From NCBI GenBank assembly GCA_034437655.1, contig DAOTTU010000133.1, forward strand, positions 1-28,483: DNA of 28,483 nt. Reading direction: 5' to 3'. Below, in pieces: positions 7,711 to 16,110 of the stretch (position 1 is its first letter; each line of letters begins with the position of its first letter). The position numbers and the translations under genes are program-made. The DNA is from J027 sp034437655 (GTDB lineage Bacteria; Chloroflexota; Anaerolineae; Aggregatilineales; J027). Below the pieces are notes generated by a model, which worked only from the letters and a program-made list of their open reading frames with translations, had not been told where the DNA came from and did no database searches.

Positions 7711-10700
7711 ATGGATGAACCAAGGAGTATCCGTACTGATGTAGACGGGCCATATGGAGTCGAACGCGATGCCTGTGCCTTAATTCTAAGCATTCGCAAA
7801 CGTGGCGAAAGCACCTATGGAACGCTCAAACGTGCCCTGCAAGCGCTCGCCCGAATGGGACACCGTACCGGGTTTGTTGATGGTGAAGGTGATGGCGCTG
7901 GTGTACAAACCGACATTCCCCGCCAGGTATGGGCACAGAAACTCAGTTATGCTGGCTTACGCTCATCAATTGCCACTGACCCCCGTTTTTGGGTAGGGCA
8001 TTGCTTTGTACCCCGTGAAACCAGTTATGATGACATCGCAAGCTACCTGAGTACGGAATTTAATAATGCAGAGTTAAATTTATTGCTCGACAATCCCGGT
8101 CGGGTACGCCTTGAAGCCCTTGGCAAACAGGCCCGCGCTACTGCTCCGCAGTTTGTTCAACTTGCCGGGTTCGCTGACGATGCCGACGGGCTAGAGCGGC
8201 GCTTGTTCCGCATTCAACAAAAGCTCGAACAAGCATTGCCAATCCACTTTGCCTCGTTGAGCAACGCGACGGTTGTTTACAAAGTGCGGGGCTCGGTAGA
8301 AGTGCTACCCCGTTTTTATCCCGATTTGCAAGACCGTAACTATTCAACCGCAATGGCGCTCTGCCATGCGCGTTACTCGACTAACACAGCCTCCAGCTTC
8401 GAACGGGTGCAACCTTTTGCCTTGCTGGGGCACAACGGTGAGATCAACACGATTAATCGCTTCCGGCGTGAGGCGACACAAATTGGTGTCGAGCTTGACC
8501 CGGGTAATTCCGACTCTCAGGACATTGACCGTGTTTTGCATACGCTGATTGTGGAACATGGTCTGAGCATCGTTGAAGCGATGGAGCTTGTTTTTCCGCC
8601 TGTGCCGCACGAGGTTGAACACATGCCAGAAGCGCTACGCAACCTCTACACACGGATTCGGCGTTCATTCGGGCCGTTTGCACAGGGGCCGGCGGCAGTC
8701 GTTTCCCGTTATGATGACCTGGCAGTGATGAGTGTCGATGCGCTCGGTCTGCGCCCGCTGTGGTTTATTGACACCGAAAAAGAATATATCTTTAGCTCCG
8801 AACGCGGCGTTATTCCACTTGAAACGATGGTTTCCGATGCACGGCCGCTGGCCCCGGGCGAAAAGATGGCGGTGCGCGTCACTCGTGGACATGATGTGAA
8901 AGTCTTTGACCACAACGACATCCGTGAACACGTCATGAAACAGGCTTTTCAGCGCGAAGTACCGCAATTTGCAGAACGCTATTGGCGTGGGTGGGGCCCC
9001 AGTGTTGTGATGCAAAGCTCAACGCCGCCCCCGGTACTCCCGACACCTCCACCAGCCCCAACACCACAAGCTGGACCCGTCGCCACTACACAGGCTGTAC
9101 ACGCAATTCCGATGCCTGCTACAGTACCCTACCATGTTGCCACAAAAAAAATTGCATCGACGGTGTTGGCGGCGAATGGTTGGAACCGTGAACACATACA
9201 AGAAATTCGTGCGATGGTCAACACTGGCAAAGATGTCGTTGGTTCATTGGGCCATGACGGGCCGCTGGCCGTGCTGAGCCAGCAGCGCGTCAACCTGGGC
9301 GATTTCTTTAAAGAGACCGTTGCTGTGGTGACAAACCCTTCCATTGACCGTGAACGCGAATCCGAAGCCTTTTCAACACATGCGATTGTCGGGGTACGGC
9401 CTTCGATTGGATTGGCCCCGGGGCATGATGCCACCTTGCTTGAGTTAGACACCCCTTTGCTCGCAGGTGGGCACGCTGAACTTGGTGATGCTGCGCTTGC
9501 TGCGACCGTTGCGGAACTGGTAGGCACCCTCAGCTTTGAACAGGTTATCGAAGGCTTTGAAGATCGTTACACCACGTTGACGCTTGGTGTTTATGCCGAC
9601 GAGGATGTATCAGCCGCGCTAGATCGTCTGACCGGTGATGCCATACAAGCCGTGAGTGATGGTGTGCAATGCGTGATTCTGGACGATGTTGAAACGGTTG
9701 AAGTCGGGTTGAATTGGCTGGACCCTCATCTCGCCACGGCCGCTGTTGACCGTGCGCTTCGTGAAGCATATGCATTGCCAAATTTGCGGCGTCAGACAGC
9801 TCTGGTGGTGCGTAGTGGCGGGGTTCGCACTTTGCACGATATTGCGCTGCTGCTTGGTATTGGAGCTGACGCTATTTGCCCCTATGCGATGCTGCTGGTT
9901 GCCCTTGGTGCTGACCGCCAAACACCGGATGTCACTGATCCCGATGAAATGGTTGATACGCTCAAGCGGGTGCTGCGAACCCTCACCGTTGGGCTAGAAA
10001 AAGTGATTTCGACCATCGGCTGCCATGAATTGCGTGGCTATGGGCGTATGTTCAGTTCGATAGGCCTTGCACCAAGCCTCGCCGCCTTTATGGATGTGCC
10101 TAATTATTTCGGCAATGAAGATGTTGGCATGACCTGGCTGCGGCTGGAACGTGAATCGCAGGAACGTGGCGACGAGTTTCGTGGTGACGTTGTTGGTAAA
10201 ACAGAGAAAGTTGACCGCTTTTACCCCAAATTCTGGAAAAAAGCCGAGTCTGTTGCAAAAGGTGAGCTTTCCGCTGACGAATTTATCGACATCTTCCACG
10301 AGCTAACCGAGAAATTGCCAGTTTCGCTGCGCCATGTACTCGGCGTAAAGACTCAGGAGGCAGATATTGACCCTGATGATGTTGACCTCAGTGTCGATAT
10401 TCATGATATGCCTGTACTCATCAGTGCAATGTCGTTTGGTTCACAGGGTGAGTTGGCTTATAGGGCGTACGCTGAAGCCGCAACGAACCTCAACATTATT
10501 TGCGTGAATGGCGAGGGCGGTGAATTACCCGACCTACTCGGCAAAGATATTCAAAATCGTGGGCAACAGGTCGCGTCGGGGCGTTTTGGTGTGAATGCTG
10601 AATTCCTGAACTCGGCTTATGTGCTAGAAATTAAAGTGGGGCAGGGGGCCAAGCCCGGCGAAGGTGGGATGCTACCGTCGTACAAAGTTACGCCACAAGT

Positions 10701-12348
10701 GGCCGAAGCCCGCCGCACGAATCCGTTTATTCCACTCATTTCACCATCCAATAATCATGATATTTACTCGATTGAAGACCTCGCGCAGCTCATCGAAGAA
10801 CTGAAGACGGTAAACCCTGATGCGAAAGTCTCAGTCAAAGTTCCGGTTGTGCCCGGCATTGGTTTAATTGCCTGTGGGGTGGCTAAGGCCGGCGCAGACA
10901 TCATCAACCTGACCGGGTACGATGGTGCGACAGGCGCAGCCCGGCGTCATGCATTGCAGTATGTCGGCTTGCCGACGGAAATCGGCGTGGTGCAAGCCCA
11001 CCGAGCATTGATTGAAACGGGTTTGCGGCACCGTGTCGAAATCTGGTGCGATGGCGGCATGAAGTCTGGTGCAGATGCGGTGAAGATGATGCTGCTTGGT
11101 GCGAACCGTGTCGGCTTTGCGACGATGGCCATGGTTGCGATAGGCTGTACCATCTGCCGTAAGTGTCATGAGGGCACCTGTCACGTCGGAATTACAACCC
11201 ATATCAAGACCGTTGAAGAAGCCAAAGAAAAGGGCCTCAAGAGCTTCCGGCCGCGTGACTATGAAGCCTCCGTGGTTGGTATCGAGCGCGTGTTTGCGGC
11301 GATTGCGCTCGAAATGCGGCGTCTGGCGGCGCAACTTGGCTTCACACGCCTGCAAGACCTCGTTGGCCGGGCTGATTTGCTCGAACAGATTGCCGCGCAT
11401 GATTGCATTGACCTCTCCCCGATGCTGGAACCTGTGCCGAATAGCGGCCCCAGTTATGCGCTGGTGGATGGTGGCCGCCGTTTGACCCGTCCGCGTAATA
11501 TCCTCACCAAAATGATCACTGACGTGATGCTGGACGCGATTGCTGACAACGAGCGCGAAGCGACATATCAGGATGAAGTTATGGCCCATGACCGGGCGCT
11601 GGGTTCACACCTGGCCGGAGAATTGGTGCGCAGTGGTGATCGGTTCCAACATCTGGACCGCTTGAACTTGCGTTTTGGCCCGTCGGCAGTCGCTGGCAAT
11701 GGCTATGCGGCATGGGCGATGGACAAGCTGAACATGCTTATTGAAGGTGGCGCGCAGGACGGTGCCGCCAAGAGCGCCAGTGGTGGACGTATCGCGATCA
11801 TGAAAGGTTTGAACCATAACGGCAAGCGTGTCGATGGTAGTGTCGGCAAGAGCTTTGCCTATGGGGCGCAACGCGGCATTCTGATTGTGCAAGGGGATGC
11901 GGATTCGCGGGCGTGCATTCGCTTGTCGGGTGCAGATGTGATTTTTGGTGGAGAAATCAAAGCGCCAATCAACACAACCAGTATCGGCACCACAGCCAAC
12001 ATCAAGGGCTTTGCCTGTGAGTATATGACCTCTGGCCGTGTGCTGATTATGGGTGACCCGGGGCCATATGCGTTTGCAGGGATGACAGGTGGTGTTGTTT
12101 ATCAACGGTTGAGCCCAGAATATGGCTTTACCCTCACGGCATTGCAATCTCGGCTGGCGAATGGGGCCACCGTTACAATTGAACCGATAGAAGAGGACGA
12201 TGTAATCAGTATTCAGGAATTGCTTGGATACTATATCGACGCGCTGGAAGAAACCGACCAGCCTGACACCGCCAATGACATCCGGCAGCTAGCGCGTCCA
12301 CGCACACTGCATGACCGTTTCGTGAAGGTAGTCCCCATTCGGCATTAA
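7711..12348 (+). CDS. gltB: Glutamate synthase large (alpha) subunit
   Basis: The 1545-residue protein has the full GOGAT architecture. At the N-terminus is a type II glutamine amidotransferase with catalytic Cys22 (ERDAC), exposed after removal of a short propeptide. A central domain follows (VVTNPSIDRERE near 530). The FMN-binding synthase domain includes SAMSFGSQGELA and GQGAKPGEGGMLP. The 3Fe-4S cysteines are Cys1146, Cys1152 and Cys1157, spaced C-x5-C-x4-C, with an extra Cys1149. The C-terminal beta-helix (GXGXG) domain ends near LMGDPGPYAFAGMTGG. The enzyme converts glutamine and 2-oxoglutarate to two glutamates. No gltD is nearby, so electrons must come from a distant small subunit or ferredoxin. 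A proline-rich spacer at about 436-480 separates the amidotransferase from the central domain, which is atypical. The start is supported by GGAG 10 nt upstream. Confidence 0.95.
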   Translation: MDEPRSIRTDVDGPYGVERDACALILSIRKRGESTYGTLKRALQALARMGHRTGFVDGEGDGAGVQTDIPRQVWAQKLSYAGLRSSIATDPRFWVGHCFVPRETSYDDIASYLSTEFNNAELNLLLDNPGRVRLEALGKQARATAPQFVQLAGFADDADGLERRLFRIQQKLEQALPIHFASLSNATVVYKVRGSVEVLPRFYPDLQDRNYSTAMALCHARYSTNTASSFERVQPFALLGHNGEINTINRFRREATQIGVELDPGNSDSQDIDRVLHTLIVEHGLSIVEAMELVFPPVPHEVEHMPEALRNLYTRIRRSFGPFAQGPAAVVSRYDDLAVMSVDALGLRPLWFIDTEKEYIFSSERGVIPLETMVSDARPLAPGEKMAVRVTRGHDVKVFDHNDIREHVMKQAFQREVPQFAERYWRGWGPSVVMQSSTPPPVLPTPPPAPTPQAGPVATTQAVHAIPMPATVPYHVATKKIASTVLAANGWNREHIQEIRAMVNTGKDVVGSLGHDGPLAVLSQQRVNLGDFFKETVAVVTNPSIDRERESEAFSTHAIVGVRPSIGLAPGHDATLLELDTPLLAGGHAELGDAALAATVAELVGTLSFEQVIEGFEDRYTTLTLGVYADEDVSAALDRLTGDAIQAVSDGVQCVILDDVETVEVGLNWLDPHLATAAVDRALREAYALPNLRRQTALVVRSGGVRTLHDIALLLGIGADAICPYAMLLVALGADRQTPDVTDPDEMVDTLKRVLRTLTVGLEKVISTIGCHELRGYGRMFSSIGLAPSLAAFMDVPNYFGNEDVGMTWLRLERESQERGDEFRGDVVGKTEKVDRFYPKFWKKAESVAKGELSADEFIDIFHELTEKLPVSLRHVLGVKTQEADIDPDDVDLSVDIHDMPVLISAMSFGSQGELAYRAYAEAATNLNIICVNGEGGELPDLLGKDIQNRGQQVASGRFGVNAEFLNSAYVLEIKVGQGAKPGEGGMLPSYKVTPQVAEARRTNPFIPLISPSNNHDIYSIEDLAQLIEELKTVNPDAKVSVKVPVVPGIGLIACGVAKAGADIINLTGYDGATGAARRHALQYVGLPTEIGVVQAHRALIETGLRHRVEIWCDGGMKSGADAVKMMLLGANRVGFATMAMVAIGCTICRKCHEGTCHVGITTHIKTVEEAKEKGLKSFRPRDYEASVVGIERVFAAIALEMRRLAAQLGFTRLQDLVGRADLLEQIAAHDCIDLSPMLEPVPNSGPSYALVDGGRRLTRPRNILTKMITDVMLDAIADNEREATYQDEVMAHDRALGSHLAGELVRSGDRFQHLDRLNLRFGPSAVAGNGYAAWAMDKLNMLIEGGAQDGAAKSASGGRIAIMKGLNHNGKRVDGSVGKSFAYGAQRGILIVQGDADSRACIRLSGADVIFGGEIKAPINTTSIGTTANIKGFACEYMTSGRVLIMGDPGPYAFAGMTGGVVYQRLSPEYGFTLTALQSRLANGATVTIEPIEEDDVISIQELLGYYIDALEETDQPDTANDIRQLARPRTLHDRFVKVVPIRH

Positions 12349-12417
12349 CCACGTCGGGTTTTGTAGCGATGAGCAATGTTATGGACAAATTAGAAAGAAT
12401 CTGCATACAAACGTTGT

Positions 12418-12440
12418 GGGCTGACACACAGGTTCAGCCC
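12418..12440. terminator. Hairpin between convergent genes, possible terminator
   Basis: GGGCTGA (12418-12424) pairs perfectly with TCAGCCC (12434-12440) around a 9-nt loop. It lies between the 3' ends of gltB and the minus-strand hypothetical gene. There is no strong U tract on either side, so termination is inferred from position. Confidence 0.4.
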
Positions 12441-12480
12441 CAGCGATTGCCAACCCTGAAGATTGCCCAGACGCAGTAGC

Positions 12481-12960
12481 CTAACCGATATTAAAATTCG
12501 GGTTGTAGTCCCGGTTAGCGACCAATTGCAACAACGCTGTTGGGAAAAAGCGTAGCAAGGGTTCAATAACGATCGCAGTTGCATCGTCAGGATCATAGTT
12601 ATCGAATAGCCAGATTTCTGCCAGCGGTTCGGGCAGTTCCTCAATGGAAACATAAATCTCAAGCGCGACGCTGGATTTTGCGGCCTGTATTTTGTACTTG
12701 CAGTGGAACACTTCCATGGGTGGAGATTTCTGCTGGTCATGGACAATAAGTTTAACTTCACCGTTAGTAGGGGCAGAGACGGTGCAGTCCAATCTATAGC
12801 GTTGTATTTCGTCTGCAAATGCAGACATTGCCGGATGCACAACCGCTTCAAGAAAACGCTGGGCGCGTAGAATCTTTTCCTGTCGGCTTAGTTGATAGGA
12901 GAGGGCTCGTAGTTGCACGGTTTGCAACCTGTTTTTCAGTTCATCTTTCCAGTATTTCAT
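12481..12960 (-). CDS. Hypothetical protein, last gene of the crp-mvk unit
   Basis: The ATG at 12960 is preferred over an upstream one at 13026, because GGAG lies 7 nt before it and the longer version would overlap the mevalonate kinase gene. The product has 159 residues beginning MKYWKDELKNR. It has a basic, helical N-terminal third, then an alternating hydrophobic pattern (VKLIVHD, MEVFHCKYKI, SSVALEIYVSIEEL) suggesting a small beta-rich domain, and ends NPNFNIG. There is no signal peptide, membrane helix or recognised motif. It follows mevalonate kinase by 34 nt and is probably co-transcribed. I do not recognise the family. Confidence 0.65.
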   Translation of the reverse strand: MKYWKDELKNRLQTVQLRALSYQLSRQEKILRAQRFLEAVVHPAMSAFADEIQRYRLDCTVSAPTNGEVKLIVHDQQKSPPMEVFHCKYKIQAAKSSVALEIYVSIEELPEPLAEIWLFDNYDPDDATAIVIEPLLRFFPTALLQLVANRDYNPNFNIG

Positions 12961-12994
12961 TGAGATTCTCCGAAGATTAGGCATAACGCCTGTT

Positions 12995-13984
12995 CTAGCT
13001 TGTTTCAACGCGAACGCCTGCTGCATTCAGTGCGAAGGGTAAAATCTCGCGGCCGATTTCACGTAATTTCATCTGCAAGTCGGTCCGTTGCTCCTGGCTA
13101 ACCAACACTATCGCGCAGTCCCCACCGCCAGCCCCACTGAGCTTGGCTCCGGCTGCGCCAGCCGTTCGTGCTGCAAAAACGACATTTGCCAGCGGCCACG
13201 TATCCACCCCCAACGCATGAAGCAGCCCGTGTTGGATGTTCATGAGGCGTCCAAAGGTAGCCCAATCTTGTTGTTGAAGCGCATGCCGGCCAACGTCAAC
13301 CAGTTCTAGCATAGATGCGATGATCGGACGAACAATGGCGGTGTGTGTGTCATATAAATGGCGTACCTGCTGAACATAGCTCACTGTGCCAGCTTTGCTT
13401 CCACTATAAACCGCCACAATCGGCAGGTGGTCAAGTGCAAGTGGGGTGATCTCCCGTGGGACTTGATTCACATAATAGACGGTTCCACCAAATAATGCAG
13501 CCGCCAAATCTGCACCAGAACCAATTTTTTGCTGCACCAGTTGAATGGCTTCCAGGCCCATTTCAAAAAGCTGATGCAAAGTCAATTGCGGTGCAAACAG
13601 TTGTGCCAGTGCGTATAGCATCGCCGCGACCGTGGCTGACGAACTGCCCAGCCCCAGATTTTTGTCGAACGCGCTATGCGTGGTGATATGCAAGCTCCCG
13701 CTGAGCGGATGATAGCGATGAAACGTTGCCAGACAACCATCTATAAAGCGGCTTTCACCAGCGAATGTGTTTTGTCCCACAACTGATTGTAACGCTGCCT
13801 GCCACTCGCGAAGCCCGACGTCTGGCGCATCAATCCTCACCCCGTCGGCATCATCCACGCTGTGTTGAAGCGTCAGGTGCAAGCGCGCATCAACGGCTGT
13901 CACCAGCGCACGCCCTTCATAAACCACTGCATGCTCACCAAGTAAAAACAACTTCGCCGGGGCCGAAACCGAAACCGTCTGCAT
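12995..13984 (-). CDS. mvk: Mevalonate kinase (GHMP kinase family)
   Basis: The 329-residue product has the GHMP kinase signatures in order: APAKLFLLGEHAVVYEG at the N-terminus, the phosphate-binding loop GLGSSSA (111-117), KIGSGAD with the likely catalytic Asp159, and the C-terminal glycine-rich motif GAKLSGAGGGDC (279-290). This pattern fits mevalonate kinase, which makes 5-phosphomevalonate for isoprenoid synthesis. Phosphomevalonate kinase is the main alternative. No other mevalonate-pathway gene is in the window. Its ATG overlaps the stop of the Crp/Fnr gene (TAATG at 13986-13982), so translation is probably coupled to the regulator. Confidence 0.85.
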   Translation of the reverse strand: MQTVSVSAPAKLFLLGEHAVVYEGRALVTAVDARLHLTLQHSVDDADGVRIDAPDVGLREWQAALQSVVGQNTFAGESRFIDGCLATFHRYHPLSGSLHITTHSAFDKNLGLGSSSATVAAMLYALAQLFAPQLTLHQLFEMGLEAIQLVQQKIGSGADLAAALFGGTVYYVNQVPREITPLALDHLPIVAVYSGSKAGTVSYVQQVRHLYDTHTAIVRPIIASMLELVDVGRHALQQQDWATFGRLMNIQHGLLHALGVDTWPLANVVFAARTAGAAGAKLSGAGGGDCAIVLVSQEQRTDLQMKLREIGREILPFALNAAGVRVETS

Positions 13985-14670
13985 TACCAGCCTGCGATCT
14001 CAAATAGCGCCTCGGGTTCATGCAACAAGAATCGTCGTCCATCTAACCCGATGTAACCTTCGTCTTCCCATTCGCGGATAATGGTGCGCAGAAATTCCAT
14101 ATCGACGCTTGCCGCCTGTGCAATGCGCCGCATACTGAAGCGCGTTGTGACCAGCCCTGTTTTAAAGTCGTTGTCTTCTTCGGCCAGAAAGAGTAAGAGC
14201 CCCGCAATCCGTGACTGTGGGTTACTCGCTCCAATCTCGCGCAGGCGCAAGTTCATTTGACGTAGCCGCCGCGTAAGCCGCACCATCACTTCAACCGCCA
14301 TCGACGGATAGCGCCCCAGGTACGCAAAAAACATATCATGATCAAGCGCGATAAGCTGAGTCTCTTCTTCCGCTAAGGCACTGGCCGCACGCGGTTCATT
14401 GCTGATTGCAGAAAGTTCACCAACCAGTTCACCGGGGCCGTATAGTGATAAGGTTAGCGTTTCACCGTCCTCATAGCGGCGGTCAATGCGAACACGCCCG
14501 GTGTCGATCAGGTAAAGTGCGGTTGAGCGATCGCCCTGGTTAAACAGATGTTCACCCTTCGGCAGTTTGACAAAGCGACATTGGGCAGCTAATTCACTGA
14601 GCGCTTCGGGGGAAAGCCCTGTAAAAAGATTGAGTTGTTCGAGCTTGTCGCGAGTGACTTTAATCTCCAT
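13984..14670 (-). CDS. Crp/Fnr family transcriptional regulator
   Basis: The 228-residue protein has an N-terminal cyclic-nucleotide-binding beta roll with GEL at 84-86 and PRAAS at 93-97. These correspond to the phosphate-binding cassette of CRP-type proteins, so a cyclic nucleotide ligand is possible. The dimerization helix spans about 120-145. A C-terminal winged helix-turn-helix lies at about 178-205 (FSMRRIAQAASVDMEFLRTIIREWE). There is no N-terminal cysteine cluster, so it is not an oxygen-sensing Fnr. It is first in a minus-strand unit with mevalonate kinase and a hypothetical gene, which makes those candidate partners rather than proven targets. Confidence 0.88.
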   Translation of the reverse strand: MEIKVTRDKLEQLNLFTGLSPEALSELAAQCRFVKLPKGEHLFNQGDRSTALYLIDTGRVRIDRRYEDGETLTLSLYGPGELVGELSAISNEPRAASALAEEETQLIALDHDMFFAYLGRYPSMAVEVMVRLTRRLRQMNLRLREIGASNPQSRIAGLLLFLAEEDNDFKTGLVTTRFSMRRIAQAASVDMEFLRTIIREWEDEGYIGLDGRRFLLHEPEALFEIAGW

Positions 14671-14703
14671 AGCGATCCTTTGCGGCGTTGAATAGCGTGA
14701 TAT

Positions 14704-15195
14704 TTGATATACACGTATATTCTAGCGAACCAATCAAAGAGACAAGAGGGTATCTATATAATCTTTAACATTCCGGCACGCACATCACGCCACATCTCGC
14801 TGGTGGTGTTTCTGGGTGTCATTTCACTGGTGTGGCTCTCTACCGAAAGCACCTTCATGCCCCTCACAGTTGGCTTAGGGCTGGCGTGGGCGTTCGCGAT
14901 TGGTGCATTTCTCATCATGCAAAATTTTGGTGGACGCACCTTGCATGGGCGGCGATTGGCGCTGGCTGCAACGGGGTTCGGTGCCATCGTTGGGGCAGTG
15001 GCACCCCTCATGAGCTTTTTGTTGATGCTATTCAAAAATGTGCAACATGCACACTTAACGCCCGACTTTCCTAACGAAACCCTACTGGGAATACTGTATC
15101 GTGTGCCAGCGTGGGGCATAGCCGGGGCTTTGTTTGGAATCGCCGCGTTTTTGTACCTTGTCGCAACTACTGAGGAGCAACATAACCATGATTGA
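14704..15195 (+). CDS. Small membrane protein, four helices, unknown function; start uncertain
   Basis: The frame begins with TTG at 14704 and would give 163 residues. Helices lie near 33-48, 56-74, 88-112 and 134-156. No known motif is recognised, and the C-terminus TTEEQHNHD is polar. The start is doubtful. A -10-like TATATT overlaps the first codons and TTG has no ribosome site. AGAGGG at 14745-14750 is followed in frame only by ATA, ATC or ATT codons (14758-14770) before the first helix. The true start may be such a rare codon. The 3' end overlaps the next gene by 8 nt (ATGATTGA), indicating co-transcription and coupling. Confidence 0.65.
   Translation: MIYTYILANQSKRQEGIYIIFNIPARTSRHISLVVFLGVISLVWLSTESTFMPLTVGLGLAWAFAIGAFLIMQNFGGRTLHGRRLALAATGFGAIVGAVAPLMSFLLMLFKNVQHAHLTPDFPNETLLGILYRVPAWGIAGALFGIAAFLYLVATTEEQHNHD
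14706..14722. promoter_or_regulatory. Dyad TATAC-AC-GTATA in the divergent intergenic region
   Basis: Between the Crp/Fnr gene (minus) and the small membrane protein (plus) lies TATAC-AC-GTATA, followed by TATATT, which could be a -10 box for the plus-strand gene. Position and symmetry suggest a regulatory site, possibly autoregulatory. No consensus was matched. Confidence 0.3.
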
Positions 15196-16042
15196 GCTTT
15201 CACGCCGTGGGTTTCTGCAACTGACCGCGTTAAGTGCAGCCTTGACCTTCCCCAAACCGCTACAAATGCGCCCGGGTGAGTCAGTGCGGATACGTTTACT
15301 CAAGCCTGTTGTGCTGCGGAGTGCGCCACGCCAACACGCCAAATACCTACAATTGTTGCCCCCTGACACGGTTCACATCGGCACGATATACAATGCCGAC
15401 TGGATACGTCTGGAAGGTGGGTATATCCCGGCTACACACATACAGGTGATGCTTGCTGCTAGCCGCAGTGATGTCTGCTGCGCGTTGCCGGGCCCGACGT
15501 GGGTCGAAGTCATTGCACCCTATGTAGCGCTACGTGCATACGCATCTCCAGAAGCGCGATTGTTGCACCGCGCCAATCACGGTGACGTTTTTTGCCTGAC
15601 CCACAGCTTTGTCGATGACGCCGGGGTGTGGTGGGCTCAAACTGAATATGGATGGCTGCAAGCCGCCCATACGCGCACCATTCCTCTGTTAACATCAACG
15701 GAACGAGTTCCACACCTGACCATCACCTTAAACCCTATCTACCAGAGCATCACGGTTACGACCGCCACAACTATGATTGCGACTATGCCAGCCGTTATCC
15801 CGCGTGATGTGCCAGATGACCTGAAAATTGAGGCATTTATGCCGGGTATGCAAGTGGGGCGTCCGTGGAATATCATAATGGGTGAGGAATGGGTGCTACA
15901 TGGCGAAGGTTCGCATAATGATTTTGGTAAAAATACGCGACCAGCCGCACCCCATTGTGTAGAATTGGCAACGATAACGGCACGCTGGCTCTATTTTCTG
16001 GCGCAATCTGCCAAAGACGCACGCATGTACGTGCAGTGGTAA
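15188..16042 (+). CDS. Tat-exported SH3-like / degenerate L,D-transpeptidase (YkuD)-like protein
   Basis: I chose the ATG at 15188 because GAGGAG lies 10 nt upstream and the 284-residue product then begins MIELSRRGFLQLTALSAAL, a twin-arginine signal (S-R-R-x-F-L). The middle part has SH3-like strands (IRLLKPVVLRSAPRQ, WVEVIAPYVALRAYASPEA, GVWWAQTEYGWLQAA). The C-terminal part resembles a YkuD domain: VLHGEGSHNDFG aligns with the canonical LHGTYWHNDFG, and RPAAPHCVEL sits where SHGCVNL is expected. His238 and Cys257, 19 apart, match the catalytic His/Cys spacing, but the S-H-G before Cys has become A-P-H and the Asn after it Glu. It may be a divergent cell-wall crosslinking enzyme or an inactive wall-binding relative. 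Confidence 0.7.
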   Translation: MIELSRRGFLQLTALSAALTFPKPLQMRPGESVRIRLLKPVVLRSAPRQHAKYLQLLPPDTVHIGTIYNADWIRLEGGYIPATHIQVMLAASRSDVCCALPGPTWVEVIAPYVALRAYASPEARLLHRANHGDVFCLTHSFVDDAGVWWAQTEYGWLQAAHTRTIPLLTSTERVPHLTITLNPIYQSITVTTATTMIATMPAVIPRDVPDDLKIEAFMPGMQVGRPWNIIMGEEWVLHGEGSHNDFGKNTRPAAPHCVELATITARWLYFLAQSAKDARMYVQW

Positions 16043-16110
16043 GAAGTGTCGGCGGGCGGTGCATCAACATTACAACAAGTAGTACAATCATCAGCTAGAG
16101 GATTGACATC

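Noticed and set aside
10864..11589. Minus-strand frames inside gltB (for example 241 codons)
   Set aside because: They are shadows of a well-conserved coding sequence, with no domain or ribosome site.
12961..13026. Longer start for the hypothetical gene at ATG 13026
   Set aside because: It would overlap the mevalonate kinase gene by 32 nt, and the ATG at 12960 has a better ribosome site.
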